Below are positions 1 to 7,412 of a stretch of DNA of 12,609 bases, one piece after another. The notes beneath the pieces are model-generated. The model was given only the letters and a program-made list of their open reading frames with translations, was not told the origin of the DNA and did not search any database. The position numbers and the translations under genes were made by a program. Location: assembly GCA_905203995.1 (NCBI GenBank), contig CAJKXZ010000020.1, positions 1 through 12,609 of the forward strand, read 5' to 3'. The stretch is from an uncultured Methanomassiliicoccus sp. (GTDB lineage Archaea; Thermoplasmatota; Thermoplasmata; Methanomassiliicoccales; Methanomassiliicoccaceae). The stretch's first letter is position 1; each line of letters begins with the position of its first letter.

Positions 1-372
1 AAGAACAGCAAAACAGAATTTTGCAATTCAAACAAGTAATCGAAGAATCGATCACAAATAGATATCTAAAAAAGCAAAAAAGAACAAATAAAAGAAAGAG
101 CAAAAATAAGCATATCCAGATCAATTAAAACAAGATCAAAAACAAATAACAAAACAATCAAAACAAATAACATAAAATCAAATAAATAAACTACAATATG
201 AAAATTAAATCACAATCGAAAAGATCATCATGAAGTATCATTATAACTTGATATCAAGATATTCAAGATAAAAAAAACTCAAAATTTTTCAAACTTTAAC
301 ACAATCAACTTACTAATTATCCTATAAGCAATGGCGCAGAGGAAATAACAAATGACATTGATTCCTCTGCGC
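1..372. repeat. Left arm of a diverged long inverted repeat, A-rich, non-coding
   Basis: This stretch has no plausible gene. The + strand is A-rich with almost no G; bases 121-180 hold a single G. Read inward it carries, in order, a 32-bp tip (1-32), an AACAAGTAATCGA box (31-43), AAAGAAAGAG (91-100), ATCCAGATCAA (114-124), AAATAAACTACAATA (184-198), TCAAAATTTTTCAAAC (279-294) and a GCGCAGAGGAA hairpin (334-372). Each of these recurs in reverse complement, in the same inward order, in the right end of the window. The tip can itself fold (GCAAAA 8-13 with TTTTGC 19-24). The repeat probably continues to the left of base 1, because the right copy extends 23 bases beyond the matching edge. The function is unknown. 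Confidence 0.85.
334..372. repeat. Perfect 11-bp hairpin, left copy
   Basis: GCGCAGAGGAA (334-344) pairs perfectly with TTCCTCTGCGC (362-372) around a 17-base loop. The stem is GC-rich in an otherwise very AT-rich stretch and is identical to the stem at 12033-12066, while the two loops differ in length and sequence. It marks the inner border of the left arm. It lacks a flanking T run, so it is not an obvious terminator. Confidence 0.85.
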
Positions 373-391
373 TCGTGACTTAGTAACAAAA

Positions 392-424
392 TGTACTCTG
401 GTGGTTTAGCCTTGTCAGAGTACA
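392..424. other. 9-bp hairpin in the 3' flank of the DUF1015 gene
   Basis: TGTACTCTG (392-400) pairs perfectly with CAGAGTACA (416-424) around a 15-base loop. It lies between the left-arm hairpin and the end of the DUF1015 gene, about 105 bases past that gene's stop. No counterpart was found near the right arm. It could be an RNA-level terminator or processing site, or part of a small RNA; the sequence does not decide. Confidence 0.5.
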
Positions 425-493
425 AGAATTGCGTAGTTATCACTCAAACAAATGTTAGTCTAAAACTCAATAACGTTCACATCTAGAAAAAAA

Positions 494-527
494 TAGATAA
501 AAAAGAGTAAAGTGCGGAGTATTCCGC
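494..527 (-). terminator. Likely terminator of the DUF1015 gene
   Basis: Read on the minus strand, the sequence just after the DUF1015 stop forms GCGGA/TCCGC with a four-base loop (514-527). A run of six T (about 500-505) follows after a short T/C/A stretch, and another seven-T run lies further on. Archaeal termination depends mainly on the T run; the small stem supports it. Confidence 0.5.
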
Positions 528-528
528 C

Positions 529-1734
529 TTAGTGAAGTTCTTTCATTTTGTAGATTACGAACCCAGACCAAATCTTTGGCCAGAAGTAAGTAGTCTTCTT
601 GGGCATTTTGAGATCTTTCATTGCCAGTTCCCAGACTTTTTCCAATGTTGGTGCCTTTACAAAAATTGCCAGTTTAGCTTCGCCATCGGCAACTTTTTTC
701 ACCACTGAATTCTCATCGTGATCAAAAGTAAGATCGAGATCTCCGTCAACCAAGGGAGCAAGAACCTTTTTGAACATTACTTCTTGACAAACGTAGGTGT
801 CTACACTCCACATGTCATCCACGAGAGGTTTAGTGTATTTGGCCACAACGACTTTTCCTGAGGGGAAAGCAACTCCAAAAACTGGAACTTCAGTAGCCGC
901 CATCTCTTGCAACGCTTCGTCGGGAGATGAGACTTCTTTAGTGGTAAACTGCTCAGCCATTGCCGAAAGAATCGTTGCTTCATCACTTTCAATGTTCATC
1001 ACTAGTCTGTGTGTTGGCCTTACAAACATTCCGGAATCCTGTGAAGAAACAAGTGTGCAAAGGACATAAGACTTCATCGACTCTTCTGGATTTTCCTGTG
1101 AGTACTTGTACGCTGTTTCATAACGGTGATGTCCATCCGCAATGAGGATTTTCTTATCCCGCATCATCAGGTGCAGAGTGGTAACAGCTGCACGACTGGA
1201 AATCCGGTGGAGCTCATGGATAGTTCCTAAGTCATCAGTACAAGAGAACAGTTTCTGTGTAGGTAAGCAATCTAAGTCGACATCATTTTCGTCGTAGAGG
1301 CCGAAAATAGACTCACAGTGAGCTTCTGTAGCCCTCAACAGATTAAGACGGTCTTCCTTTACCTTAGGGAAAGTCTCCTCATGAGGGATCACATTGCCTG
1401 CAGAATAGTCTTCAGTTTTCAAAATCCCAATGATTCCATTTCTCTGTAACCATTTTTCGCCATCTTTGAATTTTTGACGGTACAAATAATAACATTCGTG
1501 CCGGTCTTGCTCTACAACTCCCTTGGCAATCCACGACGAGAGTTTTTCTGCGGCTGCAGAATAGTCGCCATGTTCCCCGCCGAGGGTGATGTTGGTAATG
1601 TTATATTCCTGTGATTGCAATTCTTTCAATTCTTCTGGTGAGATTATATCATATGGCGGGGAAACCCGCTGGCATATGCTTTCATTCTCGCCTAAGACTG
1701 GTAATATTCCTCTGAAAGGCTGGAAATCAACCAA
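529..1734 (-). CDS. DUF1015 family protein (SerC-like kinase superfamily annotation)
   Basis: The protein is about 401 residues, close to the usual family length. It has the family's N-terminal PFRG and SPPYD (residues about 25-29), a central HEET segment (about 118), and the hallmark ADGHHRYETA (about 199-208). The biochemical role of this widespread soluble family is not firmly established, although many databases call it a SerC-like kinase. The start is uncertain. An upstream GTG at 1782 is in frame (417 residues), but a strong GGAGG (1783-1787) abuts it with no spacer. The TTG at 1734 has AGGTG (1741-1745) six bases upstream and puts the PF motif at residues 6-7, where family members usually carry it, so I prefer TTG. 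The gene is divergent from the CDF transporter, with a dyad between them, and is followed by a hairpin plus T run. Confidence 0.85.
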   Translation of the reverse strand: MVDFQPFRGILPVLGENESICQRVSPPYDIISPEELKELQSQEYNITNITLGGEHGDYSAAAEKLSSWIAKGVVEQDRHECYYLYRQKFKDGEKWLQRNGIIGILKTEDYSAGNVIPHEETFPKVKEDRLNLLRATEAHCESIFGLYDENDVDLDCLPTQKLFSCTDDLGTIHELHRISSRAAVTTLHLMMRDKKILIADGHHRYETAYKYSQENPEESMKSYVLCTLVSSQDSGMFVRPTHRLVMNIESDEATILSAMAEQFTTKEVSSPDEALQEMAATEVPVFGVAFPSGKVVVAKYTKPLVDDMWSVDTYVCQEVMFKKVLAPLVDGDLDLTFDHDENSVVKKVADGEAKLAIFVKAPTLEKVWELAMKDLKMPKKTTYFWPKIWSGFVIYKMKELH

Positions 1735-1790
1735 TTTTAGCACCTGCGTATGAAGATGGATCAGATAATTAAAAGATTTCACCCTCCGTC

Positions 1791-1823
1791 AAATTAAAAA
1801 ATGAGATAGTTATAACCTCATTT
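1791..1823. promoter_or_regulatory. Divergent promoter/operator region between DUF1015 and CDF genes
   Basis: The A/T run AATTAAAAAA (1791-1800) is centred about 28 bases upstream of the CDF start. That is the archaeal TATA distance for a leaderless mRNA, and the CDF gene has no Shine-Dalgarno sequence. A perfect palindrome, GTTATAAC (1809-1816), lies inside an AAATGAG (1799-1805) / CTCATTT (1817-1823) inverted repeat. On the minus strand GTTATAAC is centred about 30 bases before the GTG at 1782. The dyad could bind a regulator, possibly metal-responsive given the transporter; that is inference. Confidence 0.4.
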
Positions 1824-2699
1824 ATGGACAAAAGGCAGGCAGCGGCGCTAGCTGTAGCCGGCGGCATTGCTGTTTTTTTGATAAAAGCCGTGGCCTATGG
1901 GATCTCTGGTTCCATCGCACTCTTATCAGACGCTCTTGAGTCCATCGTCAACATCGCCGCCTCAGTTATGATGTTGATTTCCGTTAGAATTGCGTTAAAA
2001 CCTGCTGACGAGAATCATAAATATGGGCACTACAAGGCAGAGAACATTTCTTGTTTTATTGAAGGTGTCTTAGTACTCATTGCGGCGGTACTTATCTTCT
2101 GGGAAGCAGCCCGGCGTATTCTTTCACCGCTGGAGCCCTCCAATCTCAACTTTGCGTTAGTGATCTCTTTGGCGGCCACCGCCATCAACGGTCTGCTGGC
2201 ATTAATATTAATGAGGACTTCCAGGGCTTCCGGTTCTATTGCTCTAGAGGGTGATGCCAAGCATCTCCTTTCAGACGTGGTCTCCTCCGGTGGTGTCGTT
2301 TTGGGTCTCGCTATTGCATCTCTAAGCGGCTGGATGATCTTGGACCCACTCATTGCAATGATTGTAGCTGTTCTACTGGTTAAAATGGCATATGACATTC
2401 TTAAAAAGACTGCCCAGGAGCTGATGGACTGTAACTGCCCGGAAGAAGAGAAAGCTATTGAGGACGTTCTCTCCACCATTGACGGTTACATCGAGTACCA
2501 TGACTTAAAAACCAGGCGGAACGGCAACACAGTTTATGCTGAGTTTCATCTTTGTGTAAACGGAAACTGCACGTTGGCACAGGCTCATAATCTTACTGAG
2601 CTCATCGAAGAAAAGCTCCAAGAGGCGATACCGCAGCTTTCCGTAATGATTCATGTGGAAACGGAAGAGCAGGTCATGTCCGCAGACCATTCGCAATGA
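1824..2699 (+). CDS. Cation diffusion facilitator (CDF) metal efflux transporter
   Basis: The 291-residue membrane protein has the CDF layout: about six hydrophobic segments in residues 5-190, then a soluble C-terminal domain (about 200-285). TM2 carries SDALESIVN (residues 35-43), and TM5 carries HLLSD, whose H147 and D151 match the second half of the transmembrane metal site. The cytoplasmic loop HKYGHYKAE (65-73) and the conserved RRNG...AEFHL of the C-terminal domain are present. CDF proteins export divalent metals (Zn, Fe, Mn, Co, Ni) by proton antiport. The TM2 pair E39/N43 differs from the D/D of FieF, so the substrate cannot be assigned. No Shine-Dalgarno is visible and the start fits leaderless translation. 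The rhodanese gene follows after 42 bases. Confidence 0.9.
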   Translation: MDKRQAAALAVAGGIAVFLIKAVAYGISGSIALLSDALESIVNIAASVMMLISVRIALKPADENHKYGHYKAENISCFIEGVLVLIAAVLIFWEAARRILSPLEPSNLNFALVISLAATAINGLLALILMRTSRASGSIALEGDAKHLLSDVVSSGGVVLGLAIASLSGWMILDPLIAMIVAVLLVKMAYDILKKTAQELMDCNCPEEEKAIEDVLSTIDGYIEYHDLKTRRNGNTVYAEFHLCVNGNCTLAQAHNLTELIEEKLQEAIPQLSVMIHVETEEQVMSADHSQ

Positions 2700-2741
2700 G
2701 GGCGGGCAATTAGTTTCAACATTTGGCTGAGAAGCTGGTAC

Positions 2742-3071
2742 ATGCTTTCTAAGACAATATCTCCCAAAGAACTGCATAATAACCTTGACAACGTTAAACT
2801 AGGAACCTGGAGCCTCATTGATGTCCGCAGCGTATCCGAATACCGTGCGGGTCATATTCCCATGGCCGCTCTGATGCCTTTTGGTCATACGACAAAAACC
2901 GCTCAGCAGATCAACCCTGACGCCATGACTGTTCTTTACTGTCGTACTGGCAATCGCAGCGGAGAGGAGGCTCAGGAGCTTTCCGGCATGGGTTTCAACA
3001 ATGTCTATTCTCTGGATGGTGGGCTTACTAATTGGATTTCTTCAGGATTTCCCGTTGAAGAGGGACGTTGA
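2742..3071 (+). CDS. Single-domain rhodanese-like sulfurtransferase
   Basis: The 109-residue protein is a complete rhodanese domain. It has LIDVR (residues 25-29), EYRAGHIP (33-40), the active-site loop CRTGNRS with catalytic Cys67, and the C-terminal LDGGLTNW. Such proteins carry persulfide sulfur on the Cys and donate it to acceptors. The six-residue active-site loop is the type seen in GlpE/PspE-like sulfurtransferases. The gene lies 42 bases after the CDF gene on the same strand, so co-transcription is plausible. Its last 67 bases overlap the end of the convergent FAD oxidoreductase gene. No strong Shine-Dalgarno is visible. No targeting signal is seen, so it is probably cytosolic. Confidence 0.9.
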   Translation: MLSKTISPKELHNNLDNVKLGTWSLIDVRSVSEYRAGHIPMAALMPFGHTTKTAQQINPDAMTVLYCRTGNRSGEEAQELSGMGFNNVYSLDGGLTNWISSGFPVEEGR

Positions 3072-4309
3072 AGACCAGGATCAAAAAAAGTCCGCGGTGC
3101 TTCTTCTCCCATTATCTGCTTGGTGATAATCTCTGCCGACACGACTGCTGGTAAAATGCCGATGCCGTTGCAACCCAGACTGTAATAAAGTGAGTCAATC
3201 TGCGGATCTTTTCCTGCCAGCCTCACACCCGTTTTAGTGTAGGCCATTAAGCCTTTCCATTGAAAATCACGGGGCCCGCTGAAACCTTCTAAGTTTCTGA
3301 GGAGAAATGATTCGATCTGTGAACATTTGCGCTCATCCTCCGCCGTCCAGGTCTCAATATCCTGCCAGTCCTTCATGCGGGTGTCTAAGCCGCCAGTGCA
3401 GGTGAGTGATTCGCGGCCGGCATCTCTCCTGGTGACGTAATAGTAGGGTTCTGTACGATCTAGGGGGATGTATGATCTGACCCCGATCGGCGCCGGCGCC
3501 TCTAGTTCACCAATCATGTAACCAGCAACCGGCTGAATACTTTCGTTGACTGCCGCAGGCTGATTAGCTGCAAGTTCAAAATCACCATAGCCATTGGTAC
3601 AGAGCGCTACGAAATCTGAGTGCAAAGTATATCGACCACATTCAACCGTTGCCTCATCATTATTCAGGATAATTCTTTCTGCTTTTGTTTCTTCATAAAT
3701 ATTAAATTTTCCTTCATACTCTTGCAGAAGTCTGGTAGCTAATTTTTCCAAAAGCACTGGGCAGTTGACAATTCCCGCTTTGTAACCAACAGCTGCCACA
3801 TACTTGGAAGACCATACCTTTTCTTTAAAATTATCTAAATGAACAGCCGTTTCATCGTTATCATCTGAAACATATAACTTAGTGGAGCCGGGAGTATTCA
3901 GCCGCTCTTTGGCCGCTTCAAGATTAAGAAAAGAAGCTAAAGCTTCCACTTCTAGCATCGCAAACGAAGCGTAGGCCGCGATTGCTTCCAGTGATGAGAA
4001 TGCGTCATTTACTTCAGCATAAGTTTGATTGGTAAGTTCACGACCATAAGTTTCAACTAACTGTGAATAAGGCACTTCAAAAGCCGCTACCGCCTGCCCG
4101 GCATTGTGTCCTGATGCCCCGCTGGATAAGCGGTTTTTCTCCACTAAGATAACTCGTTTATCAGTTTCTGTTAAAAGTGCATGAGCCAGAATCATCCCCG
4201 AGACACCACCGCCGATAATCACGATGTCTGTATCCGCATCGCTTGTTAGTCGGTGAAGCGGGCGGTTTCGCTGAAGACTTAACATCCATGGTGATTCTGT
4301 TTTGATCAT
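3005..4309 (-). CDS. FAD-dependent oxidoreductase, DAO/DadA-like family
   Basis: The protein is about 434 residues. An N-terminal dinucleotide fold has GGGVSG (residues 33-38) and the acidic residue of VILVEK (E57) that holds the ribose of FAD. SGASGHNAGQ follows, typical of the D-amino-acid oxidase/glycine oxidase superfamily, and a C-terminal GCNGIGILPAVVSAEII matches the second FAD-contact segment. The substrate (an amine or amino acid is typical) cannot be read from sequence. I chose ATG 4309 over the in-frame GTG at 4318 because this ATG overlaps the methyltransferase stop as ATGA, suggesting translational coupling. It is the last gene of the long minus-strand string that begins with echA. 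Its 3' end overlaps the rhodanese gene by 67 bp tail to tail. Confidence 0.85.
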   Translation of the reverse strand: MIKTESPWMLSLQRNRPLHRLTSDADTDIVIIGGGVSGMILAHALLTETDKRVILVEKNRLSSGASGHNAGQAVAAFEVPYSQLVETYGRELTNQTYAEVNDAFSSLEAIAAYASFAMLEVEALASFLNLEAAKERLNTPGSTKLYVSDDNDETAVHLDNFKEKVWSSKYVAAVGYKAGIVNCPVLLEKLATRLLQEYEGKFNIYEETKAERIILNNDEATVECGRYTLHSDFVALCTNGYGDFELAANQPAAVNESIQPVAGYMIGELEAPAPIGVRSYIPLDRTEPYYYVTRRDAGRESLTCTGGLDTRMKDWQDIETWTAEDERKCSQIESFLLRNLEGFSGPRDFQWKGLMAYTKTGVRLAGKDPQIDSLYYSLGCNGIGILPAVVSAEIITKQIMGEEAPRTFFDPGLQRPSSTGNPEEIQLVSPPSRE

Positions 4310-5229
4310 GTATTGCACTTGGTAATGCTTTCCATATCTATCTGGCGTGCATTTTCTGCTTCCAAGAAGTTCAGCGCTTGCCTGGCAATTAGTGGGTTGA
4401 TCTCGTAACCAATGCCGTTTCTGCCCAAAGCAGCTGCCGAGATCAGCGTGGTTCCTGAACCTAAAAACGGATCCAAAACCGTCTCACCTTTGAAAGTAAA
4501 CGCTCTAATCAGCCGTGAAGGGAGTTCCAGGGGAAAGGGTGCAGGATGATTTCTTCTCTCTCCGCCGCCTTGTGGTGCAAAAGTCCAGACATCTGAATTT
4601 TTAAGTTGCAGCCAGAATTCTTTATCCAGTCGAGATTCGTCTTTAATTTCTTTAGTAATGTGGGCATATTTTCGCAAAGCTTCTGCTTTAGAGGATGGTT
4701 TTTCAAATTCTAGAATAAATTCATGCATGTTGTTGAGTAGAATTCCGCCAGGATAGGGATAAGTACCGAAAGGCGCGCGTACACCATTGGTTTTGTGCCA
4801 GATAATATCCCGCTTAAAAATAAAACCTAATTCTTCACATTCATCAATTATTCTACCTGCGAGATTGAGCGTGCGGAAACTTCCAGCAGTGGTTTTTACG
4901 GGTAAGTTCATGATATTGATGAAGGCTTTTCGTCCAGGCTGGAGAACCCTCCAACATTCTTCCCACACTCGCCTGGTTCCGTTAATCCAGTCTGCTAAAG
5001 ACGCACTGTTTCCTAAGTCTCCAGCCAGCGGAGATTCGGAATATTTTTTAGCATTGAAATACGGCGGGGAAGTAATAATCAGATGAACTGATGAATCTGC
5101 AACTGCTGACATCTCCGCAGCATCGCCGCAGTAAACTGTCTGCGTTGTGTCATTGACTAGCCGTAAAGGTTCGCCAAACTCCCAAGAAGTTGCGGCTGTT
5201 TGCTCAGTCCAGAGTTCTATTCTACCCAC
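4306..5229 (-). CDS. Orphan DNA methyltransferase, class beta (probable N4-cytosine or N6-adenine)
   Basis: The 307-residue protein has catalytic motif TSPPY (residues 53-57) near the N-terminus and the AdoMet-binding motif LDPFLGSGTT (252-261) near the C-terminus. This is the circular order of class beta methyltransferases (MboII/PvuII-like). Ser before PPY favours N4-cytosine methylation, though N6-adenine enzymes of this class also exist. HPAPFP...LPSRLI (228-241) is another family segment. The start is a GTG at 5229 with no clear Shine-Dalgarno; the next in-frame ATG (residue 40) would leave little before TSPPY. No restriction endonuclease is adjacent, so it is a solitary modification gene. 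It begins 28 bases after echF, which suggests read-through from ech, and ends in an ATGA overlap with the FAD oxidoreductase gene. Confidence 0.88.
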   Translation of the reverse strand: MGRIELWTEQTAATSWEFGEPLRLVNDTTQTVYCGDAAEMSAVADSSVHLIITSPPYFNAKKYSESPLAGDLGNSASLADWINGTRRVWEECWRVLQPGRKAFINIMNLPVKTTAGSFRTLNLAGRIIDECEELGFIFKRDIIWHKTNGVRAPFGTYPYPGGILLNNMHEFILEFEKPSSKAEALRKYAHITKEIKDESRLDKEFWLQLKNSDVWTFAPQGGGERRNHPAPFPLELPSRLIRAFTFKGETVLDPFLGSGTTLISAAALGRNGIGYEINPLIARQALNFLEAENARQIDMESITKCNT

Positions 5230-5257
5230 TGAGAATAGTTATTTAGACTTCAGGCAG

Positions 5258-5602
5258 TTAATCTTTACGGATTTCTTCGTAAACATAGGGGGCTGTTCCT
5301 TTTTTAAAAACATGTGTGACCGGTGTTGTTGCTGGCGATGTGTATTCCGGGAACATGGAGATTGTTTTAGTCGGACAGAGGCGGACACATTCACCGCAGA
5401 CGATGCACTTAAACCGTTCAACTGACTGCGATTCTCCTTTGACGGTAGTTATCGCTGCGGTGGGGCAGCTCCGTTCACATAAGCGACAGAAAATACACTT
5501 TTCCATATTCCACATCACCCGGCCTCTGTTCTCTGGAGGAACGTATCCTTTTTGATCAGTCAAAGGCGGAGCAAAGAGATTTCGTATCGATTTAATCAGC
5601 AT
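5258..5602 (-). CDS. echF: Ech hydrogenase subunit F, 2x[4Fe-4S] ferredoxin-like (NuoI/HyfH family)
   Basis: The protein of about 114 residues has two classical cluster motifs: CIFCRLCERSCP (C36, C39, C42, C46) and CIVCGECVRLCP (C66, C69, C72, C76). It carries electrons between ferredoxin and the cluster next to the active site. The ATG at 5602 is preferred over one at 5650. It follows the echE stop by four bases, has GGTGA just upstream, and gives the compact MLIKSIRNLF start expected of this subunit. The longer start would overlap echE by 44 bases. It is the last ech gene, with the methyltransferase 28 bases beyond. Confidence 0.92.
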   Translation of the reverse strand: MLIKSIRNLFAPPLTDQKGYVPPENRGRVMWNMEKCIFCRLCERSCPTAAITTVKGESQSVERFKCIVCGECVRLCPTKTISMFPEYTSPATTPVTHVFKKGTAPYVYEEIRKD

Positions 5603-5606
5603 ATCA

Positions 5607-6680
5607 TCACCGGTCCGTACAGCAGATACAGGGATCGATCGAAGCAGCAATAACCGGAACGTCAGCCAGAGATGAATTTTTGAGAATCTCTGTCAGGAGA
5701 GGAACGTTTACTGAAGCAGGAGTTTTAATTTTGAGCCGCGAGAGCTTTTTATCTTCTGTTCTTAAGAAATAAATGAGCTCACCACGAGGAGCCTCAACCC
5801 GTGAATAAGCACTCCCTGCAGGTAATTTTTTGGCAGTTACGGCTAACTCTCCCGGTTCCAGCAAGGACAAACACTGTTCGATTAGTGTTAAGGATTGTAA
5901 GCATTCTTCCGCTCTGATTAAAGTCCTGGCAAAAGCATCGCCTTCCTCTCGCACGAGCGGTTGGAAGTCTAGTTCAGCATAAGCGGCAAAACCATCTAAA
6001 CGGGCATCTTCTTTAATGCCTGAAGCTCTTGCGACAGGACCTACTGCACACCAGTCTTGTGCTTCCGTAAATGAAAGTTTACCGGCACCTGCCAGCCGAT
6101 GGACAAGTGTCAGATCCTTGAGAAAAACATCCCGCAGCGCCGTAAGTTCCGGCCGAAGATTTTGGATTACTGAAAAAATATCTTTTTCCCCAGCAGGCGA
6201 AATGTCTGTTCTGACCCCGCCGATGATACTGACTGAATAATGAACACGGCTGCCAGTCAGACGATTAAGCAGGCGCATGATCTCTTCTCTGACGGCAAAA
6301 GAACGCATAAAGAGACTTTCATAGCCAGCTGCTTCGGCGATGTGACCTAACGCCAGCAGGTGAGAAGTCAGTCTTTGCATTTCCATGAAAATGGTACGAA
6401 TTATTTTGGCTCGCGGAGGAGCTTCGATACCGAAGATGGTTTCAATTGTCTGACAGTAAGCAGAGGAATGATGGAAGGAGCAGATGCCGCATACTCTTTC
6501 AACCAGATACTGAGTTTTTCTATAATCTAAAGCTAAGGCATACTCCATTCCGCGGTGGTTATAACCGATGTTGACGGTTGCGGCAACTACCCGTTCTTCA
6601 GCCAATTCAAGAGACAAATTCATAGGTTCCAGAAATGCCGGATGCTGAGGTCCAAAGGGAATGATCATCGAACGGCTCAT
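5607..6680 (-). CDS. echE: Ech hydrogenase large (catalytic Ni-Fe) subunit E
   Basis: This 357-residue protein belongs to the NuoD/HyfG/EchE family. The N-terminal nickel motif is RVCGICSFHH (C64, C67), and the C-terminal one is DPCICCTDR (C351, C354), so all four Ni-Fe ligands are present. This argues for a true hydrogenase rather than a complex I relative that has lost them. PFGPQHPA (residues 8-15) and YNHRGME are family signatures. The protein ends at the Arg right after the last motif, so there is no C-terminal extension for a maturation protease to remove. The start ATG overlaps the echD stop as ATGA. No hyp maturation genes are in this window. Confidence 0.95.
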   Translation of the reverse strand: MSRSMIIPFGPQHPAFLEPMNLSLELAEERVVAATVNIGYNHRGMEYALALDYRKTQYLVERVCGICSFHHSSAYCQTIETIFGIEAPPRAKIIRTIFMEMQRLTSHLLALGHIAEAAGYESLFMRSFAVREEIMRLLNRLTGSRVHYSVSIIGGVRTDISPAGEKDIFSVIQNLRPELTALRDVFLKDLTLVHRLAGAGKLSFTEAQDWCAVGPVARASGIKEDARLDGFAAYAELDFQPLVREEGDAFARTLIRAEECLQSLTLIEQCLSLLEPGELAVTAKKLPAGSAYSRVEAPRGELIYFLRTEDKKLSRLKIKTPASVNVPLLTEILKNSSLADVPVIAASIDPCICCTDR

Positions 6681-6994
6681 AGGTTACGCCTCAGCGGTGC
6701 GTGGGGGGAGTCGTCAGCAAAGAGCAGTTTGGCAGCTGCACCATGAATCACTAATCCAAAAAGATCGACGATTTCCCGCTCCATATTGAGCGCCCCATGA
6801 TAGATCGCAGAAATCGAAGTGAGCTCTTCATGAGGCAGAAGAAAATAAGAATGATCTTCCAGTCTGCCGTTGATATCATAGATGTAAGTAAGCCGCAGAC
6901 CATCGCCGTTTTCTTCCGCAATGATGGTGGCCAGTCGGGCTTTAGCGCCCCTCATTTTCTGAGCCGTTGCTATTATTTCTTCGTTGACTCCCAT
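6677..6994 (-). CDS. echD: Ech hydrogenase subunit D (short NuoC-like)
   Basis: The 105-residue protein resembles the short NuoC/EchD subunit. It has LRLTYIYD, then the stretch about HGALNMEREIVDLFGL (residues 69-84), the conserved core of this family, which packs against the large subunit. It lacks redox motifs, as expected. GAGGGT six bases upstream serves as the ribosome-binding site for ATG 6994. Its first 53 bases overlap the end of echC in a different frame, and its stop overlaps echE as ATGA. Confidence 0.88.
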   Translation of the reverse strand: MGVNEEIIATAQKMRGAKARLATIIAEENGDGLRLTYIYDINGRLEDHSYFLLPHEELTSISAIYHGALNMEREIVDLFGLVIHGAAAKLLFADDSPHAPLRRNL

Positions 6995-7412
6995 ATTGAC
7001 CCTCTTTTTTCTCTTCTAGAATCTGTACTGCTTTGGCAAATCCTTCGATGATCGCTTCCGGCCTGGCGGCACAGCCTTGAATAAAAACATCTACCGGAAT
7101 TACGGAAGAAATGCCCTGGCAGGTGTTGTAGCAATCTAAAAAGGGCGCTCCGGTTGAAGCGCAGTCACCGACTGCCACCACTACTTTCGGCTCCGGTACT
7201 TGCTCATATAAATTCTGCACACGGGAAGCAGACTTTTTATTCACGGGACCGGTGAGCAGGAGAACATCAGCATGTTTAGGATTGGCAGCATTAATGGCGC
7301 CAAAGCGTTCTATGTCGTAATAGGGTGTAAGCACTGCCCAGATCTCCATGTCACAGCCGTTGCAGGAACCAGTATCAAAATGCATAACCCATGGTGAATT
7401 TTTAAAGCTCAT
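6942..7412 (-). CDS. echC: Ech hydrogenase small subunit C (NuoB-like, [4Fe-4S])
   Basis: The 156-residue protein is the small-subunit homologue. CNGCDME (C17, C20), GDCASTG (C84) and GCAARPEAI (C114) supply the ligands for the cluster next to the Ni-Fe site. Two extra Cys (C94, C98) are nearby. It pairs with EchE and receives electrons from EchF. The start overlaps the echB stop as ATGA. The last roughly 18 residues are low-complexity and polar (Gln, Arg, Asn, Gly), and they come from DNA that also encodes the start of EchD. That tail is probably not part of the fold. Confidence 0.94.
   Translation of the reverse strand: MSFKNSPWVMHFDTGSCNGCDMEIWAVLTPYYDIERFGAINAANPKHADVLLLTGPVNKKSASRVQNLYEQVPEPKVVVAVGDCASTGAPFLDCYNTCQGISSVIPVDVFIQGCAARPEAIIEGFAKAVQILEEKKEGQYGSQRRNNSNGSENEGR

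Noticed and set aside
392..470. tRNA-like fold around the 392-424 hairpin
   Set aside because: No acceptor stem, T-loop (GTTCRA) or anticodon arm in the right places; only a single stem-loop is supported.
2030..2777. Open frames on the minus strand opposite the CDF gene (149 and 90 codons)
   Set aside because: They are shadows of a clearly conserved CDF gene; composition and lack of motifs argue against coding.
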